Shown one piece after another: positions 10,862 through 19,026 of a DNA stretch of 64,000 bases. Source of the stretch: Polyangia bacterium (GTDB lineage Bacteria; Myxococcota_A; Polyangia; Nannocystales; Nannocystaceae); NCBI GenBank assembly GCA_030430565.1, contig JAUIKS010000001.1, positions 549,464 through 613,463 of the forward strand, read 5' to 3'. Made by a program: the position numbers and the translations under genes. Below the pieces are notes generated by a model that saw only the letters and a list, made by a program, of their open reading frames with translations, made no database searches and had not been told where the DNA came from. How positions within the stretch are numbered: position 1 is the first letter of the stretch; the number at the start of each line of letters is the position of its first letter.

Positions 10862-12103
10862 GTGTGTAGGTCTTGGTCGAGAGCGCGCGCACTCCTGACG
10901 ATCGCGTCGCTGTCCTGCGCGTGCAGCTTCAGCTCGACCGGGGCAGAGTCTGCGGGATCCACGAGCGCGAGCGAGGGGGAGCCCGGCGAGTCCGAGGCCG
11001 CAGGCACGAGCGCCGCCACCGCCTCGAGCTCGACCGCGGGCGTCGGCTCGACGAGCGCGGGCACGACCGGCGTCGCGCTCGATCCGTGGCGACGCAAGAT
11101 CGGCCTGCGCAACGCGGACGGCCTCGCGCCGCTGCTCGACTTCCCCGTGCCCGTGGCCTTGACCCCGGCGGAGATCGACGCGCTCGGCGACGTCGGCGGC
11201 GCCGACCTGCGCTTTCTCGACAGCGACGGCGTGAGCGTCCTCGCCCACGAGATCGAGCGCTGGGATCCCGAGCGCGGCGCGTTGATCTGGGTGCTCGTCC
11301 CCGAGGTCGCGCTCAGCGATGACGACTTCTTCTGGATGCACGGCGGGGAGCTCGCGCTCGCCCCCGGAGAGGCGCCGCAGCAGGTCTGGGCCGACGGCTA
11401 CGCGCTCGTGCTGCACATGTCCGATGACCCAGGTGACGGCAGCCCCGGCGCCCACAACACCGCCGGATCCCACGACGCCGCGTACCAGGGCGGGATGGAC
11501 TCGACCAACCGGACCAACGGCGAGGTCGGCGGCGCCTTCGTCCTCGACGGCGAGGCGGACTTCTTGAGCGTGCCGGCGGCGCTGTCCACCGACGCGTGGA
11601 CCGGGCTCACGGTCTCCGCGTGGGTCCGCCATGACGTCGACGACGACGATCGGATCGTCTGCAAGTCGCCGACGACGACGGCCGCGGAGCACGTGCTCTC
11701 GATCGGCTTGGTGCTCAACGAGGCGCTGCGCGTGCGGCTGGCGACCGACGGCGAGGGGGGCGAGTACGCCGAGCACGACGTGTTCGCCGGCGTCGTGCCC
11801 GTGGGCGAGTGGGCCCACGTCGCGTTCACCTGGGACGGAGCCCGCGACCGCCTCGTGATCTCGGTCAACGGCACGGTGGTCCGCGAGGCCGTGCACGGCG
11901 GCGAGACGCTGCTCGACTCGCCCGAGCTCATCACGATCGGCAACGTCAACGGCTACGACCTCGAGGTCAACAACCGGCTGTTCGCCGGCGCGATCGATGA
12001 GCTGCGCGTCTCGAGCGTCGCCCGCTCCGAGCACTGGCTGGCGGCGCAAGCCCGCGCGATGGACGGGAGCATGCTCGACTACGGCGCGATCGAGCTGCTG
12101 TGA
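10862..12103 (+). CDS. DUF2341/LamG-domain lipoprotein
   Basis: The frame opens at 10751, but the GTG at 10862 puts a lipoprotein-like leader first (LLTIASLSCACS), so I use it (413 residues). A Ser/Thr/Ala-rich linker is followed by a DUF2341-type beta domain (about residues 75-170, from RRKIGLRNADG) and a LamG/concanavalin-like lectin domain (about 200-400) with the usual FTWDG and VNGTVVREA strands. Such proteins bind carbohydrate or protein ligands at the cell surface. The next gene begins 68 bp downstream on the same strand and may be co-transcribed. The start choice is the main uncertainty. Confidence 0.7.
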   Translation: MCRSWSRARALLTIASLSCACSFSSTGAESAGSTSASEGEPGESEAAGTSAATASSSTAGVGSTSAGTTGVALDPWRRKIGLRNADGLAPLLDFPVPVALTPAEIDALGDVGGADLRFLDSDGVSVLAHEIERWDPERGALIWVLVPEVALSDDDFFWMHGGELALAPGEAPQQVWADGYALVLHMSDDPGDGSPGAHNTAGSHDAAYQGGMDSTNRTNGEVGGAFVLDGEADFLSVPAALSTDAWTGLTVSAWVRHDVDDDDRIVCKSPTTTAAEHVLSIGLVLNEALRVRLATDGEGGEYAEHDVFAGVVPVGEWAHVAFTWDGARDRLVISVNGTVVREAVHGGETLLDSPELITIGNVNGYDLEVNNRLFAGAIDELRVSSVARSEHWLAAQARAMDGSMLDYGAIELL

Positions 12104-12171
12104 GCCCACGAGCCGCGCCGCGTCGCTCGAGGCTCGCGTGTCCGGGCGCGCCGCCGTACCATCGTCCGCCC

Positions 12172-12726
12172 ATGTCCGTCGCGCGTCTGCTCTCGGGTCT
12201 CGTCGCGCTCGCGCTCGTCACCGGCTGCGCGTTCGCGCCGCGGCTCGTGCAGCTCGAGCCCTTGCCCTCGCGGCTCCGGCTGCTGCCGGCTCAAGGCTGC
12301 CTCGAGGTCGCGCCGCTTAGCGACCGCCGGGAGCCGCGAGATCGCGTCGGCAGCAACCACGCCGGGCTCGCCAAGGCCGTGACCTACAGCGACGTCCCCG
12401 GGTGGATCCAGGGGCAGCTCGCGCGCTCGCTCGCGCCGCTCTCGAGCTGCGCCCCCGGCCAGCCGAAGGCGGTGCTGCGCGGCGCGGTCGAGGAGCTGTT
12501 CGTGCGCGAGGGCTTCACGCTCGACGGCGTGATCACGGTCGAGCTCGAGCTCAGCGCCTATGGCCGCAGGCTGCTGACGCGACGCTTCACCGGCGAGCAC
12601 TCGCGGGTCTCGCACGCGGCCTCGAGCGACGAGTACACGATCACGCTCTACGAGAGCCTCTACGATCTCGACGCGCGGGCGAGCCCCACGATCGCGCACG
12701 CGCTGATGACGGGCGCCCCGCAGTGA
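12172..12726 (+). CDS. Small predicted lipoprotein
   Basis: The frame opens at 12100, but the ATG at 12172 begins a typical lipoprotein signal (LALVTGC), giving 184 residues. The mature part has conserved-looking Cys and a stretch (DRVGSNHAGLAKAVTYSD) reminiscent of outer-membrane assembly or transport lipoproteins of the YajG type, but the resemblance is weak. Function is unknown. It follows the DUF2341/LamG lipoprotein gene and is transcribed in the same direction. Confidence 0.6.
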   Translation: MSVARLLSGLVALALVTGCAFAPRLVQLEPLPSRLRLLPAQGCLEVAPLSDRREPRDRVGSNHAGLAKAVTYSDVPGWIQGQLARSLAPLSSCAPGQPKAVLRGAVEELFVREGFTLDGVITVELELSAYGRRLLTRRFTGEHSRVSHAASSDEYTITLYESLYDLDARASPTIAHALMTGAPQ

Positions 12727-12812
12727 GCGAGCCCGCCGGCCTGGGGGACCGCGCGGGCTCGAGATGACGGCTTCCCCGTCGTGTTGTGTGGTGATTGCGA
12801 AGACGCGCGGGA

Positions 12813-13286
12813 TCAGAGCCCGCCGATGTCCACGCTGCCGTCGGCGCCGACCTTGACGGTCTTGCCGCCGGCCTTGACCTCGGTGCTGCCGTCCTTGTTG
12901 GTCTTGACCGTGTTCCCGTCTTTGTCGTCGACCTCGGTGCTGCCGTCCTTGTTGGCGACGACCTTGCCGTCCTCGGAGTCGACCTTCGTGCCGTCCGCGG
13001 TGTTCGTGACGGTCGCGGTCTTCCCGTCGGCGGCCTTGGCCTCGACGGAGCCGTCGGCGCCGACCTTCGCGACGCTGCCGTCGGCGGACTTCGCCTCGAC
13101 CGAGCCGTCTTTGTTGACGGTGACCTTGTTGCCGTTGGCCTCGACCTTGGCGCCGTCGGCGGAGACCTTGGCGTCGCCGGCCTTGATCTCGGTCTTGGCG
13201 TCGCCACCCGAGTCGCACGCGCCCGCGGTCAGGGCGGCGGCCGCGAGGAGGGCGACGGAGAGAGCGTAGGAGCTGCGTCGAATCAT
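12813..13286 (-). CDS. Lipoprotein with repeated Asp-Gly-Ser motif
   Basis: The 157-residue product has a lipobox (LTAGAC) and a mature part made almost entirely of an imperfect repeat of about 10-14 residues built around (K/A)DGS and TV(K/T), for example VNKDGSVEAKSADGS and TNKDGSTEVKAGG. The repeat resembles stacked short beta hairpins. No enzyme motif is present. Alternating Lys and Asp suggest an extended surface or periplasmic filler or binding protein; this is inference. The gene converges on the small lipoprotein ending at 12726. Confidence 0.7.
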   Translation of the reverse strand: MIRRSSYALSVALLAAAALTAGACDSGGDAKTEIKAGDAKVSADGAKVEANGNKVTVNKDGSVEAKSADGSVAKVGADGSVEAKAADGKTATVTNTADGTKVDSEDGKVVANKDGSTEVDDKDGNTVKTNKDGSTEVKAGGKTVKVGADGSVDIGGL

Positions 13287-13495
13287 CGCCGGGCAGAATA
13301 CCTAAAAGCGCGCGGCGTGGAGAAGCGCTTTTGTGCCGCGCGCACGGACTCGGTCGCGGGTAGCGAGGCCGGCGGCCGGCGGTCCGGCGCGCGTTCACGC
13401 GCGCGGCCGCCCGGCTTGATGGTGACCTTGTGTTCAGGTTCTGAGGACCTGCTCCGTGTACATGCACGGTCGCGGCGAGCGCTCGGGCGCGGACC

Positions 13496-13969
13496 TTAGA
13501 CGCCCTCGCGCTCGAGCACGCGCTCGAGCTCGATCAGCGCCCGGTGCAGCGCGCTCATGTTGTCCTCGCCGATCTTCTGGGCGAGCTCCCGCTCGATCTC
13601 GCCGAGCATCGCTAGGCCGTCGAGGATGCTGTTTCGGCCGTGCCTGCTGAAGCGGATCAGCTTGGCGCGGCCGTCGGAAGGGTCGGGCGCGCGCTCGACC
13701 GTGCCCATCTCCTCCAGGTCGTTAACGAGCTGATTGACCGCCTGCTTGCTGACGCCGACGCGGCGCGCGAGCTCGGTGAGGCGCGTGCCGTCGAGGTCGA
13801 TGTGCGGGAACAGGGCGGCGTGCGCGGGCCGGAGCTTCGGCGCGCCGCGATCGCGCATGCGCGCGAGCGCCTGCTCGTTGAGCAGGCGCGCGCATTTGAA
13901 CAGCAGCTGGGCGACGCTCTCGCGCTTCACCTGCTCGAGGTGCGCGCGGTAGGGGTCCGTCTCCTTCAC
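13496..13969 (-). CDS. MarR-family transcriptional regulator
   Basis: The 157-residue protein has the MarR layout: an N-terminal dimerisation helix, a winged helix-turn-helix (LTELARRVGVSKQAVNQLVNDL, split as LTELARRVGV and SKQAVNQLVNDL) and a wing with PDPSDGRAKLIRFS, the Asp and Arg positions typical of this family. It is divergent from the DUF4336 gene at 14039, and the 69-bp spacer carries two copies of an 18-bp repeat, so it probably controls that gene and itself. The ligand is unknown. Confidence 0.9.
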   Translation of the reverse strand: MKETDPYRAHLEQVKRESVAQLLFKCARLLNEQALARMRDRGAPKLRPAHAALFPHIDLDGTRLTELARRVGVSKQAVNQLVNDLEEMGTVERAPDPSDGRAKLIRFSRHGRNSILDGLAMLGEIERELAQKIGEDNMSALHRALIELERVLEREGV

Positions 13970-13979
13970 GGAGAATATA

Positions 13980-14020
13980 GTAAACCATGCTTGACCAATA
14001 TGGTAAAGCGTGCTTGACTA
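13980..14020. promoter_or_regulatory. Duplicated 18-bp candidate MarR operator
   Basis: Two direct copies of GTAAA(C/G)C(A/G)TGCTTGAC(C/T)A begin at 13980 and 14003, 23 bp apart, in the spacer between the divergent MarR and DUF4336 genes. An inverted pair ACCAT (13984-13988) and ATGGT (14000-14004) overlaps them. The stretch is strikingly AT-rich for this genome. The TTGAC core could also serve as a -35 element. Operator function is inferred from position and repetition. Confidence 0.6.
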
Positions 14021-14025
14021 AAAAT

Positions 14026-14031
14026 AGGAGG
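14026..14031 (+). promoter_or_regulatory. Strong Shine-Dalgarno for the DUF4336 gene
   Basis: AGGAGG lies 7 bases before the ATG at 14039. It is one of the few textbook ribosome-binding sites in the window and fixes the start of the downstream gene. Confidence 0.8.
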
Positions 14032-14038
14032 TTCGCCG

Positions 14039-14752
14039 ATGCTCACCGAGATCGCTGAAAACCTGTGGTGTTCAGAGCACGACCTGTTCATGCCCGGTCG
14101 TATGCACTTCCCGATTCGCATGACCGTGATCCGGCTGCGCGCGGGCGGCTTGATCCTGCACTCTCCGATCCCCATCGACGACGCGCTCGCGGCCGAGCTG
14201 GCCGCGCTGGGCCCGGTCGAGCACCTCATCGCGCCCTGCAAGCTGCACCATCTGTACCTGCCGGCGGCGATCGAGCGCTACCCCGACGCCGAGGTCCACG
14301 GCGCCCCCGGGCTGGCCGAGAAGCGCGCGGACATCCGGTTCGACGCGACGCTGGGCGAGGGCGTCGCGCCCTGGGAGAGCGAGCTCGACACACAGCTGAT
14401 CGACGGCGTGCCGTGGATCAACGAGTGCGTGTTCTTCCACCGCGCGACGCGGACGCTGATCGTCACCGACCTCGTGTTCAACATCCACGAGGTCCGCACC
14501 TGGATGTCGGTCCTCGTGCTGCGCTTCATCGCCCGCGCCTACCGAAAATTCGCGCAGAGCCGGCTGTGGCGGTTTAAGACCGAGGATCGACGGGCCGCGG
14601 CCGCGAGCGCGCGCGTGGTGCTGTCGTGGGACTTCGCGCGCGTCGTGATGGCGCACGGGCGCATCGTCGATGAAGACGCCCACGCGCGGACGCGAGAGGC
14701 GCTGGCGTGGATGCTCGCGGGGAGCCCGGTCGCGCTCCCGCGCGCGGCCTGA
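14039..14752 (+). CDS. DUF4336 family protein (metallo-beta-lactamase-like)
   Basis: The 237-residue protein starts after a strong ribosome-binding site. It matches DUF4336, a divergent relative of the metallo-beta-lactamase fold: the N-terminal WCSEHDLFMPGRMHFPIRM segment, the LIAPCKLHHLYL motif in the place of the HxHxDH loop, and TLIVTDLVFNI near the C-terminus. The classical zinc ligands are only partly kept, so hydrolase activity is uncertain. Position next to a divergent MarR gene and upstream of the DUF3556 membrane protein suggests an inducible unit, possibly for handling a small lipophilic compound. Confidence 0.8.
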   Translation: MLTEIAENLWCSEHDLFMPGRMHFPIRMTVIRLRAGGLILHSPIPIDDALAAELAALGPVEHLIAPCKLHHLYLPAAIERYPDAEVHGAPGLAEKRADIRFDATLGEGVAPWESELDTQLIDGVPWINECVFFHRATRTLIVTDLVFNIHEVRTWMSVLVLRFIARAYRKFAQSRLWRFKTEDRRAAAASARVVLSWDFARVVMAHGRIVDEDAHARTREALAWMLAGSPVALPRAA

Positions 14753-14801
14753 GCTCGCGGGCGTCGCCCCGCCGCGCGCCCGCTCGAGGGATAGTGAGGG
14801 C

Positions 14802-16460
14802 GTGGGATTCATCAAGCCGACGCCGCTACCCTACGACCCGGTCGAGTGGTCGCGGCGACCCTTCCCCGAGAAAGCGCGCCTCGTCTGCCAGGCCTGGGCG
14901 GCGCAGGGCTACGGCTCACCTGTCTCGGCGTACATGTTCTACGCGCTTAAGATGGCGCTCTACATCGGCGGGTGGGCGCTCTTCTGCGGGCGCTCGCCGG
15001 AGCTCGGCCCGATCAGCGAGATCGGGTCATGGTGGCTGCACCCGATCGCGTTCCAGAAGGCGGTCCTGTGGAGCGCGCTGTTCGAGGTGCTCGGGATCGG
15101 CTGCGGCAGCGGGCCGCTGACCGGGCGATATATGCCGCCCTTCGGCGGGTTCCTGTACTTTCTGCGCCCAGGGACGATCAAGCAGCCGCTGTGGCAGGGC
15201 GCGCCGCTGATCGGCGGGACCACGCGCACGCTGCTCGACGTCGGGCTGTACCTCGCGCTGCTCGTCAGCCTCGCGCTCGCGCTCGTCCACCCGGCGCCCG
15301 GCGCAGACCAGCTGCTGCTGCCGATCGTCTTGCTGGTCGCGCTCGGCGTGCTCGACCGGACGATCTTCCTCGCGGCCCGCGGCGAGCACTACTGGGTGCT
15401 GATGGTCGTGTTCGCGTTCGCGGGCGGCTGGATCGCGGGCTCCAAGGCCGTGTACCTGGCGCTGTGGTTCTGGGCCGGCTTCTCGAAGCTCAACCATCAC
15501 TTCGCCGCGGTCGTCTGCGTGATGACGAGCAACAGCCCGTTCACCCGCCCGACGCCGCTGCGGCGGCTGGTGTACCGCGACTACCCCGACGACCTCCGCC
15601 CATCGCGGCTCGCCTACCTCATGGGGCACGCCGGGACCGCGCTCGAGTTCAGCGTGCCGCTGCTGCTGCTGCTCGGCGACGGCGGGCCGGTGACCGTCGT
15701 CGGCCTGACGCTGATGTTCATGCTGCACGGCTACATCACGAGCAACATCCCCATGGGCGTGCCGCTCGAGTGGAACGTGATCATGGTCTACGGCGGCTGC
15801 TTCCTGTTCGGCGCGAACGCGCAGGTGAGCCTCGGCGAGCTCGGCTCCCCCGCGGTCGCGGGGCTCTTGCTGTTCACGCTCGTCGTCGTCCCGCTGATCG
15901 GGAACCTCGCGCCCGCGCGCGTCTCGTTTCTGCCGTCGATGCGCTACTACGCCGGCAACTGGGCGTTCAGCGTGTGGCTGTTTCGCGGCGACAGCACCCG
16001 CAAGCTCGACCGTCACCTGGTCAAGGCGGCGCCCCTGTTCGCCGACCAGCTGACGCGCTTCTACGACCACGCGACCGCGGTCGGGCTGCTCGGCAAGGTC
16101 ATCGGCTTTCGCCTCATGCATCTCCACGGCCGCGCGCTGCACGAGCTGCTGCCGAAGGCCGTCGGCGACATGGACGCGCTCTCGGAGTACGAGTGGATGG
16201 ACGGCGAGCTGTTGGCAGGGCTCGCGCTCGGCTGGAATTTCGGCGACGCGCACCTCCACGACGAGCGGCTGCTCGCGGCGATCCAGGAGCGCTGCAATTT
16301 TGACGAGGGGGAGCTGCGCTGCGTGATGGTGGAGTCGCAGCCGCTCGGGCAGCGCACGCAGGCCTACCGGATCTACGACGCGCGGCACGGGCTGGTCGAG
16401 GCGGGCACGGTCGACATCGACGACCTGCTCGCGCGGCTGCCGTGGCCGGAGCAGCGATGA
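14802..16460 (+). CDS. DUF3556 multi-pass membrane protein
   Basis: The open frame begins at 14670 inside the upstream gene; the GTG at 14802 gives a family-like beginning (GFIKPTPLPYDPVEW) and a 552-residue product. It has about eight hydrophobic segments between residues 40 and 340 and a soluble C-terminal region. It matches DUF3556, mostly known from actinobacteria, whose function is not established. It lies 49 bp after the DUF4336 gene on the same strand and is probably in the same MarR-controlled operon. Confidence 0.8.
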   Translation: MGFIKPTPLPYDPVEWSRRPFPEKARLVCQAWAAQGYGSPVSAYMFYALKMALYIGGWALFCGRSPELGPISEIGSWWLHPIAFQKAVLWSALFEVLGIGCGSGPLTGRYMPPFGGFLYFLRPGTIKQPLWQGAPLIGGTTRTLLDVGLYLALLVSLALALVHPAPGADQLLLPIVLLVALGVLDRTIFLAARGEHYWVLMVVFAFAGGWIAGSKAVYLALWFWAGFSKLNHHFAAVVCVMTSNSPFTRPTPLRRLVYRDYPDDLRPSRLAYLMGHAGTALEFSVPLLLLLGDGGPVTVVGLTLMFMLHGYITSNIPMGVPLEWNVIMVYGGCFLFGANAQVSLGELGSPAVAGLLLFTLVVVPLIGNLAPARVSFLPSMRYYAGNWAFSVWLFRGDSTRKLDRHLVKAAPLFADQLTRFYDHATAVGLLGKVIGFRLMHLHGRALHELLPKAVGDMDALSEYEWMDGELLAGLALGWNFGDAHLHDERLLAAIQERCNFDEGELRCVMVESQPLGQRTQAYRIYDARHGLVEAGTVDIDDLLARLPWPEQR

Positions 16461-16629
16461 GCGCGCGGCGATGACCCACCACGCCTTCGTCTTCACCCTC
16501 GGCGTGGTCGCTCGCGCGCTGACCCGACGCCTCGGCGGGGGCGTGGCGCCGCGCGTCGCCGCGCGTCCGCGAGCGGGGTGAGGCGCGGACCTCTCGCCCC
16601 CGCCGCCCGCGGGCTGAGGCTCGCAGGAT

Positions 16630-16650
16630 CTCAAGTACATGTGTATTGAG
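16630..16650. promoter_or_regulatory. Inverted repeat CTCAA/TTGAG
   Basis: CTCAA (16630-16634) and TTGAG (16646-16650) are separated by 11 AT-rich bases around GTACATG. The site lies in the 288-bp spacer between the DUF3556 gene and the lipoprotein gene at 16749. It could be an operator or promoter for that gene. Nothing else in the spacer looks functional apart from a 36-codon open frame that I do not accept. Confidence 0.3.
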
Positions 16651-16748
16651 ACATGCTCGATCTCGCGCGCCCGCGCGCCCGCGGGATGCCGCGCCAGGTC
16701 ACGCGCGGTGGCCGTCGATCCGCGGGGGCGTTGCCGTAGTCTTGCCCC

Positions 16749-17312
16749 GTGTTCGCGAGACGACGAGGCCGCCGCGTATTGTTCGTGACGCTCGCGTGCT
16801 CGTCGCTCGCGTGCTTCACCGACGACGGGTCGCCGGGCAAGACGACGGGGACGACGGCGGGCTCCGACGGCTCGACGAGCGGTCAGACGGGCGGCGGCTC
16901 GAGCTCGAGCGGGACGACGGCGGCGGAGCCCCAGTCCTACGGGCCGTGCCTGGAGTCGAGCGACTGCCTCGGCGGCGAGGTCTGCCTGTTCACCGAGGGC
17001 GGCGAGCACAGCGTGTGCGGCTACCTGGGCTGCGCGCTCACGGTCGACTGCCCGGCGGCGCCGGAGGGCGGGGTGCTCGAGTGCGCGATGATCGACATCG
17101 TCAACACGGCGTGCTTCATGGTCTGCTCCGACGACACGCCCTGCCCCGAGGGGATGGAGTGCGTCGACTCCGGCATCCCGGTGTGCGCGTGGCCGTACGA
17201 GAGCACCGAGACCACGGGGACCACGGGGACGACGGAGACGACGGGGACGACGGGCGCGGAGACGACCGGGACGGAGACGACCGGGGCGGAGACGACCGGC
17301 ACGAGCATTTGA
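16749..17312 (+). CDS. Cys-containing lipoprotein with Thr/Gly repeat tail
   Basis: The 187-residue product starts with GTG and carries a lipobox near LACSSLACF. A Thr/Gly/Ser linker is followed by a compact domain with about ten cysteines (GPCLESSDCLGGEVCL to PVCAWPYE), then a tail of repeated (E)TTGT units encoded by a GACGACGGGG-type repeat. The linker style is typical of Nannocystineae surface lipoproteins. No function can be assigned. The tail repeat could vary in length by slippage. Confidence 0.75.
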   Translation: MFARRRGRRVLFVTLACSSLACFTDDGSPGKTTGTTAGSDGSTSGQTGGGSSSSGTTAAEPQSYGPCLESSDCLGGEVCLFTEGGEHSVCGYLGCALTVDCPAAPEGGVLECAMIDIVNTACFMVCSDDTPCPEGMECVDSGIPVCAWPYESTETTGTTGTTETTGTTGAETTGTETTGAETTGTSI

Positions 17313-17319
17313 GCGCGGC

Positions 17320-19017
17320 TCACTCGGCCGACGCGTCGAAGTGCACCGCCCAGTTGTAGAGCGGGTAGCCGTGGCGGCTGGGCGTCGCGTCCGAGTCGCG
17401 CAGGTTCCCGCGCGCGCCGGTGTTGGGCCCCGCGGGCTGGTTCGGCGTGCCGGTGTAGGCGTAGCGGACGCGCTTGTTGAGGCCGACCGGCGGCTCGCTC
17501 AGGGTCACGCGCACGGCCGTGTCGCTGATCAGCTCGACGGCGGTGATCGTCGGGGGCGCGTCGCTCTCGTCGTAGTACTCGAAGCCGTAGGAGCCGGGGT
17601 CGCTGACGAGCTGGGTGTCGAGCACGAGCGGCGGCGAGGGCACGTGGAGCTCGATCGTGATCTCGGCGCCCGCGCGCGTCACCGCGAGCGGCTCGAGCGG
17701 GCGCCAGGGCAGGCCGTCGTAGAAGATCGCGCTGTAGACCTTGGCGTAGTGCTCGCCCAGCCAGCGCTCGCCGTCGCCGGTCAGGTGCACGCCGTCGCTG
17801 TAGGGCAGGAAGTACTTAGGCCCGACGATGAAGATCCGCTCGGGGCGGGCGTGGGCGGCCGCCAGCTGCTGGAGCGGGATCGTCGAGCTGGCCTCGCCGT
17901 ACTGCGTGAAGCTCGACATCTGGCACAGCAGCATCGGGACCGGGTAGGCCTGCTGCGTGATCGCCTGGACGTCGGTCTCGTAGTCGGCTTGCCACTCGAG
18001 CAGGTTGGCGATGTAGCTCATGTTCCCGCCGAGGTGGTCCGACTCGCCGTGGATGATGGCGACGGCCCGGACCGCGTACTGCTCGCCGAACAGCGCCGCG
18101 ATCTCGGCGCCGGCGGTGACCTGCGCGAGGCCGTTGTCGTAGGCGGCGGTGCCCTTCTTGATCGCCGCGTAGGGCTGACCGCTGACGCCGTGGGCCGAGA
18201 CCAGCACGCGCGGCGGGGTCTCGACCGGCGCGATCTCGGTGAAGAGGTTCGCCATCCCCGAGGCGATGGTCTCGCCGAGCGGGCCGTCCTGGAGCTCGAC
18301 GAGCGGCGCGAAGCCGTCGAGGCCTACGCCGCCCGCGCGCACGCCGGTATTAAAAGACAGGTTCTCGTAGGGCTGCGCGTCGCTGAGGACGAGCGCGCTG
18401 TGCCCCTCGGACAGGCTCTGGCCCGAGAGCAGCAGGTGATCGATGGTCGTCTCGACGCACTGCCCGAAGGTGCACAGCTGACCCGCAGGGCATGACGCTC
18501 CGCAGGCGCCGCAGCTCGACTCGTCGTTGATCGTCCAGACGCACTCGCCGTCGCACTCGGTCCAGCCCTCCGGGCACTCGAGGCCGCAGACGCCGTTCTG
18601 GCAGCCGCCCTCGATCAGGCAGAGCTGGTCGCAGCCGCCGCAGTGGTCCGGGTCGGTCGCCGTGTCGACGCAGACGCCGTCGCACTCGGTCCGCTCCGGT
18701 CCGCACGCGAGGCCGCAGACGCCCAGCAGGCACGCCGTGCCGGGGTCACAGGGCGCGAAGCACTCGCCGCAGTGCGCCGGGTCGTGATCGAGATCGACGC
18801 AGCCCGCGCCGCACATGGCGAGCGGCGCGGGGCAGCCCTCGACCGCGCTCGTCGTCGCGTCGGTCGTCGGCGGGCCCGCGGTGGTCATCGCGGCCGTCGT
18901 CATCGGGTCCACCGTGATCGAGCCGAGCTCGGTGGCGCCGGGCCCCGCGTCGCCGCAGCCCGCGGCGAGGATCAGCGCGGACGCGAGCCATATGGCCCGA
19001 GAGACATGCGGTAGCAT
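17320..19017 (-). CDS. Cys-rich lipoprotein with SGNH/sialate-esterase-like domain
   Basis: The 565-residue protein has a lipobox (LILAAGC), a Thr-rich linker and about four short Cys repeats (residues 60-190) of the form CGxxCVDxxxDPxHCGxC, known from many myxobacterial surface proteins. The catalytic-looking domain starts at about residue 200: LLLSGQSLSEG supplies the GxS block, AIIHGESDHLGG the third conserved block, and YSDGVHLTGDG the DxxH block of SGNH/GDSL carbohydrate esterases. A C-terminal beta domain (about 430-540) follows. A deacetylase acting on surface or environmental polysaccharide is likely; the substrate is unknown. Confidence 0.75.
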   Translation of the reverse strand: MLPHVSRAIWLASALILAAGCGDAGPGATELGSITVDPMTTAAMTTAGPPTTDATTSAVEGCPAPLAMCGAGCVDLDHDPAHCGECFAPCDPGTACLLGVCGLACGPERTECDGVCVDTATDPDHCGGCDQLCLIEGGCQNGVCGLECPEGWTECDGECVWTINDESSCGACGASCPAGQLCTFGQCVETTIDHLLLSGQSLSEGHSALVLSDAQPYENLSFNTGVRAGGVGLDGFAPLVELQDGPLGETIASGMANLFTEIAPVETPPRVLVSAHGVSGQPYAAIKKGTAAYDNGLAQVTAGAEIAALFGEQYAVRAVAIIHGESDHLGGNMSYIANLLEWQADYETDVQAITQQAYPVPMLLCQMSSFTQYGEASSTIPLQQLAAAHARPERIFIVGPKYFLPYSDGVHLTGDGERWLGEHYAKVYSAIFYDGLPWRPLEPLAVTRAGAEITIELHVPSPPLVLDTQLVSDPGSYGFEYYDESDAPPTITAVELISDTAVRVTLSEPPVGLNKRVRYAYTGTPNQPAGPNTGARGNLRDSDATPSRHGYPLYNWAVHFDASAE

Positions 19018-19026
19018 GCCTGGAGC

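Noticed and set aside
13434..13466. Short inverted repeats (CAGGT/ACCTG and CCGTG/CACGG) beyond the MarR gene
   Set aside because: Arms of five bases are expected by chance in this GC-rich DNA, and no T-run follows to support a terminator.
16471..16581. 36-codon frame (starts MTHHAFVFTLGVV) after the DUF3556 gene
   Set aside because: No ribosome-binding site or conservation can be seen; the composition fits random GC-rich sequence.
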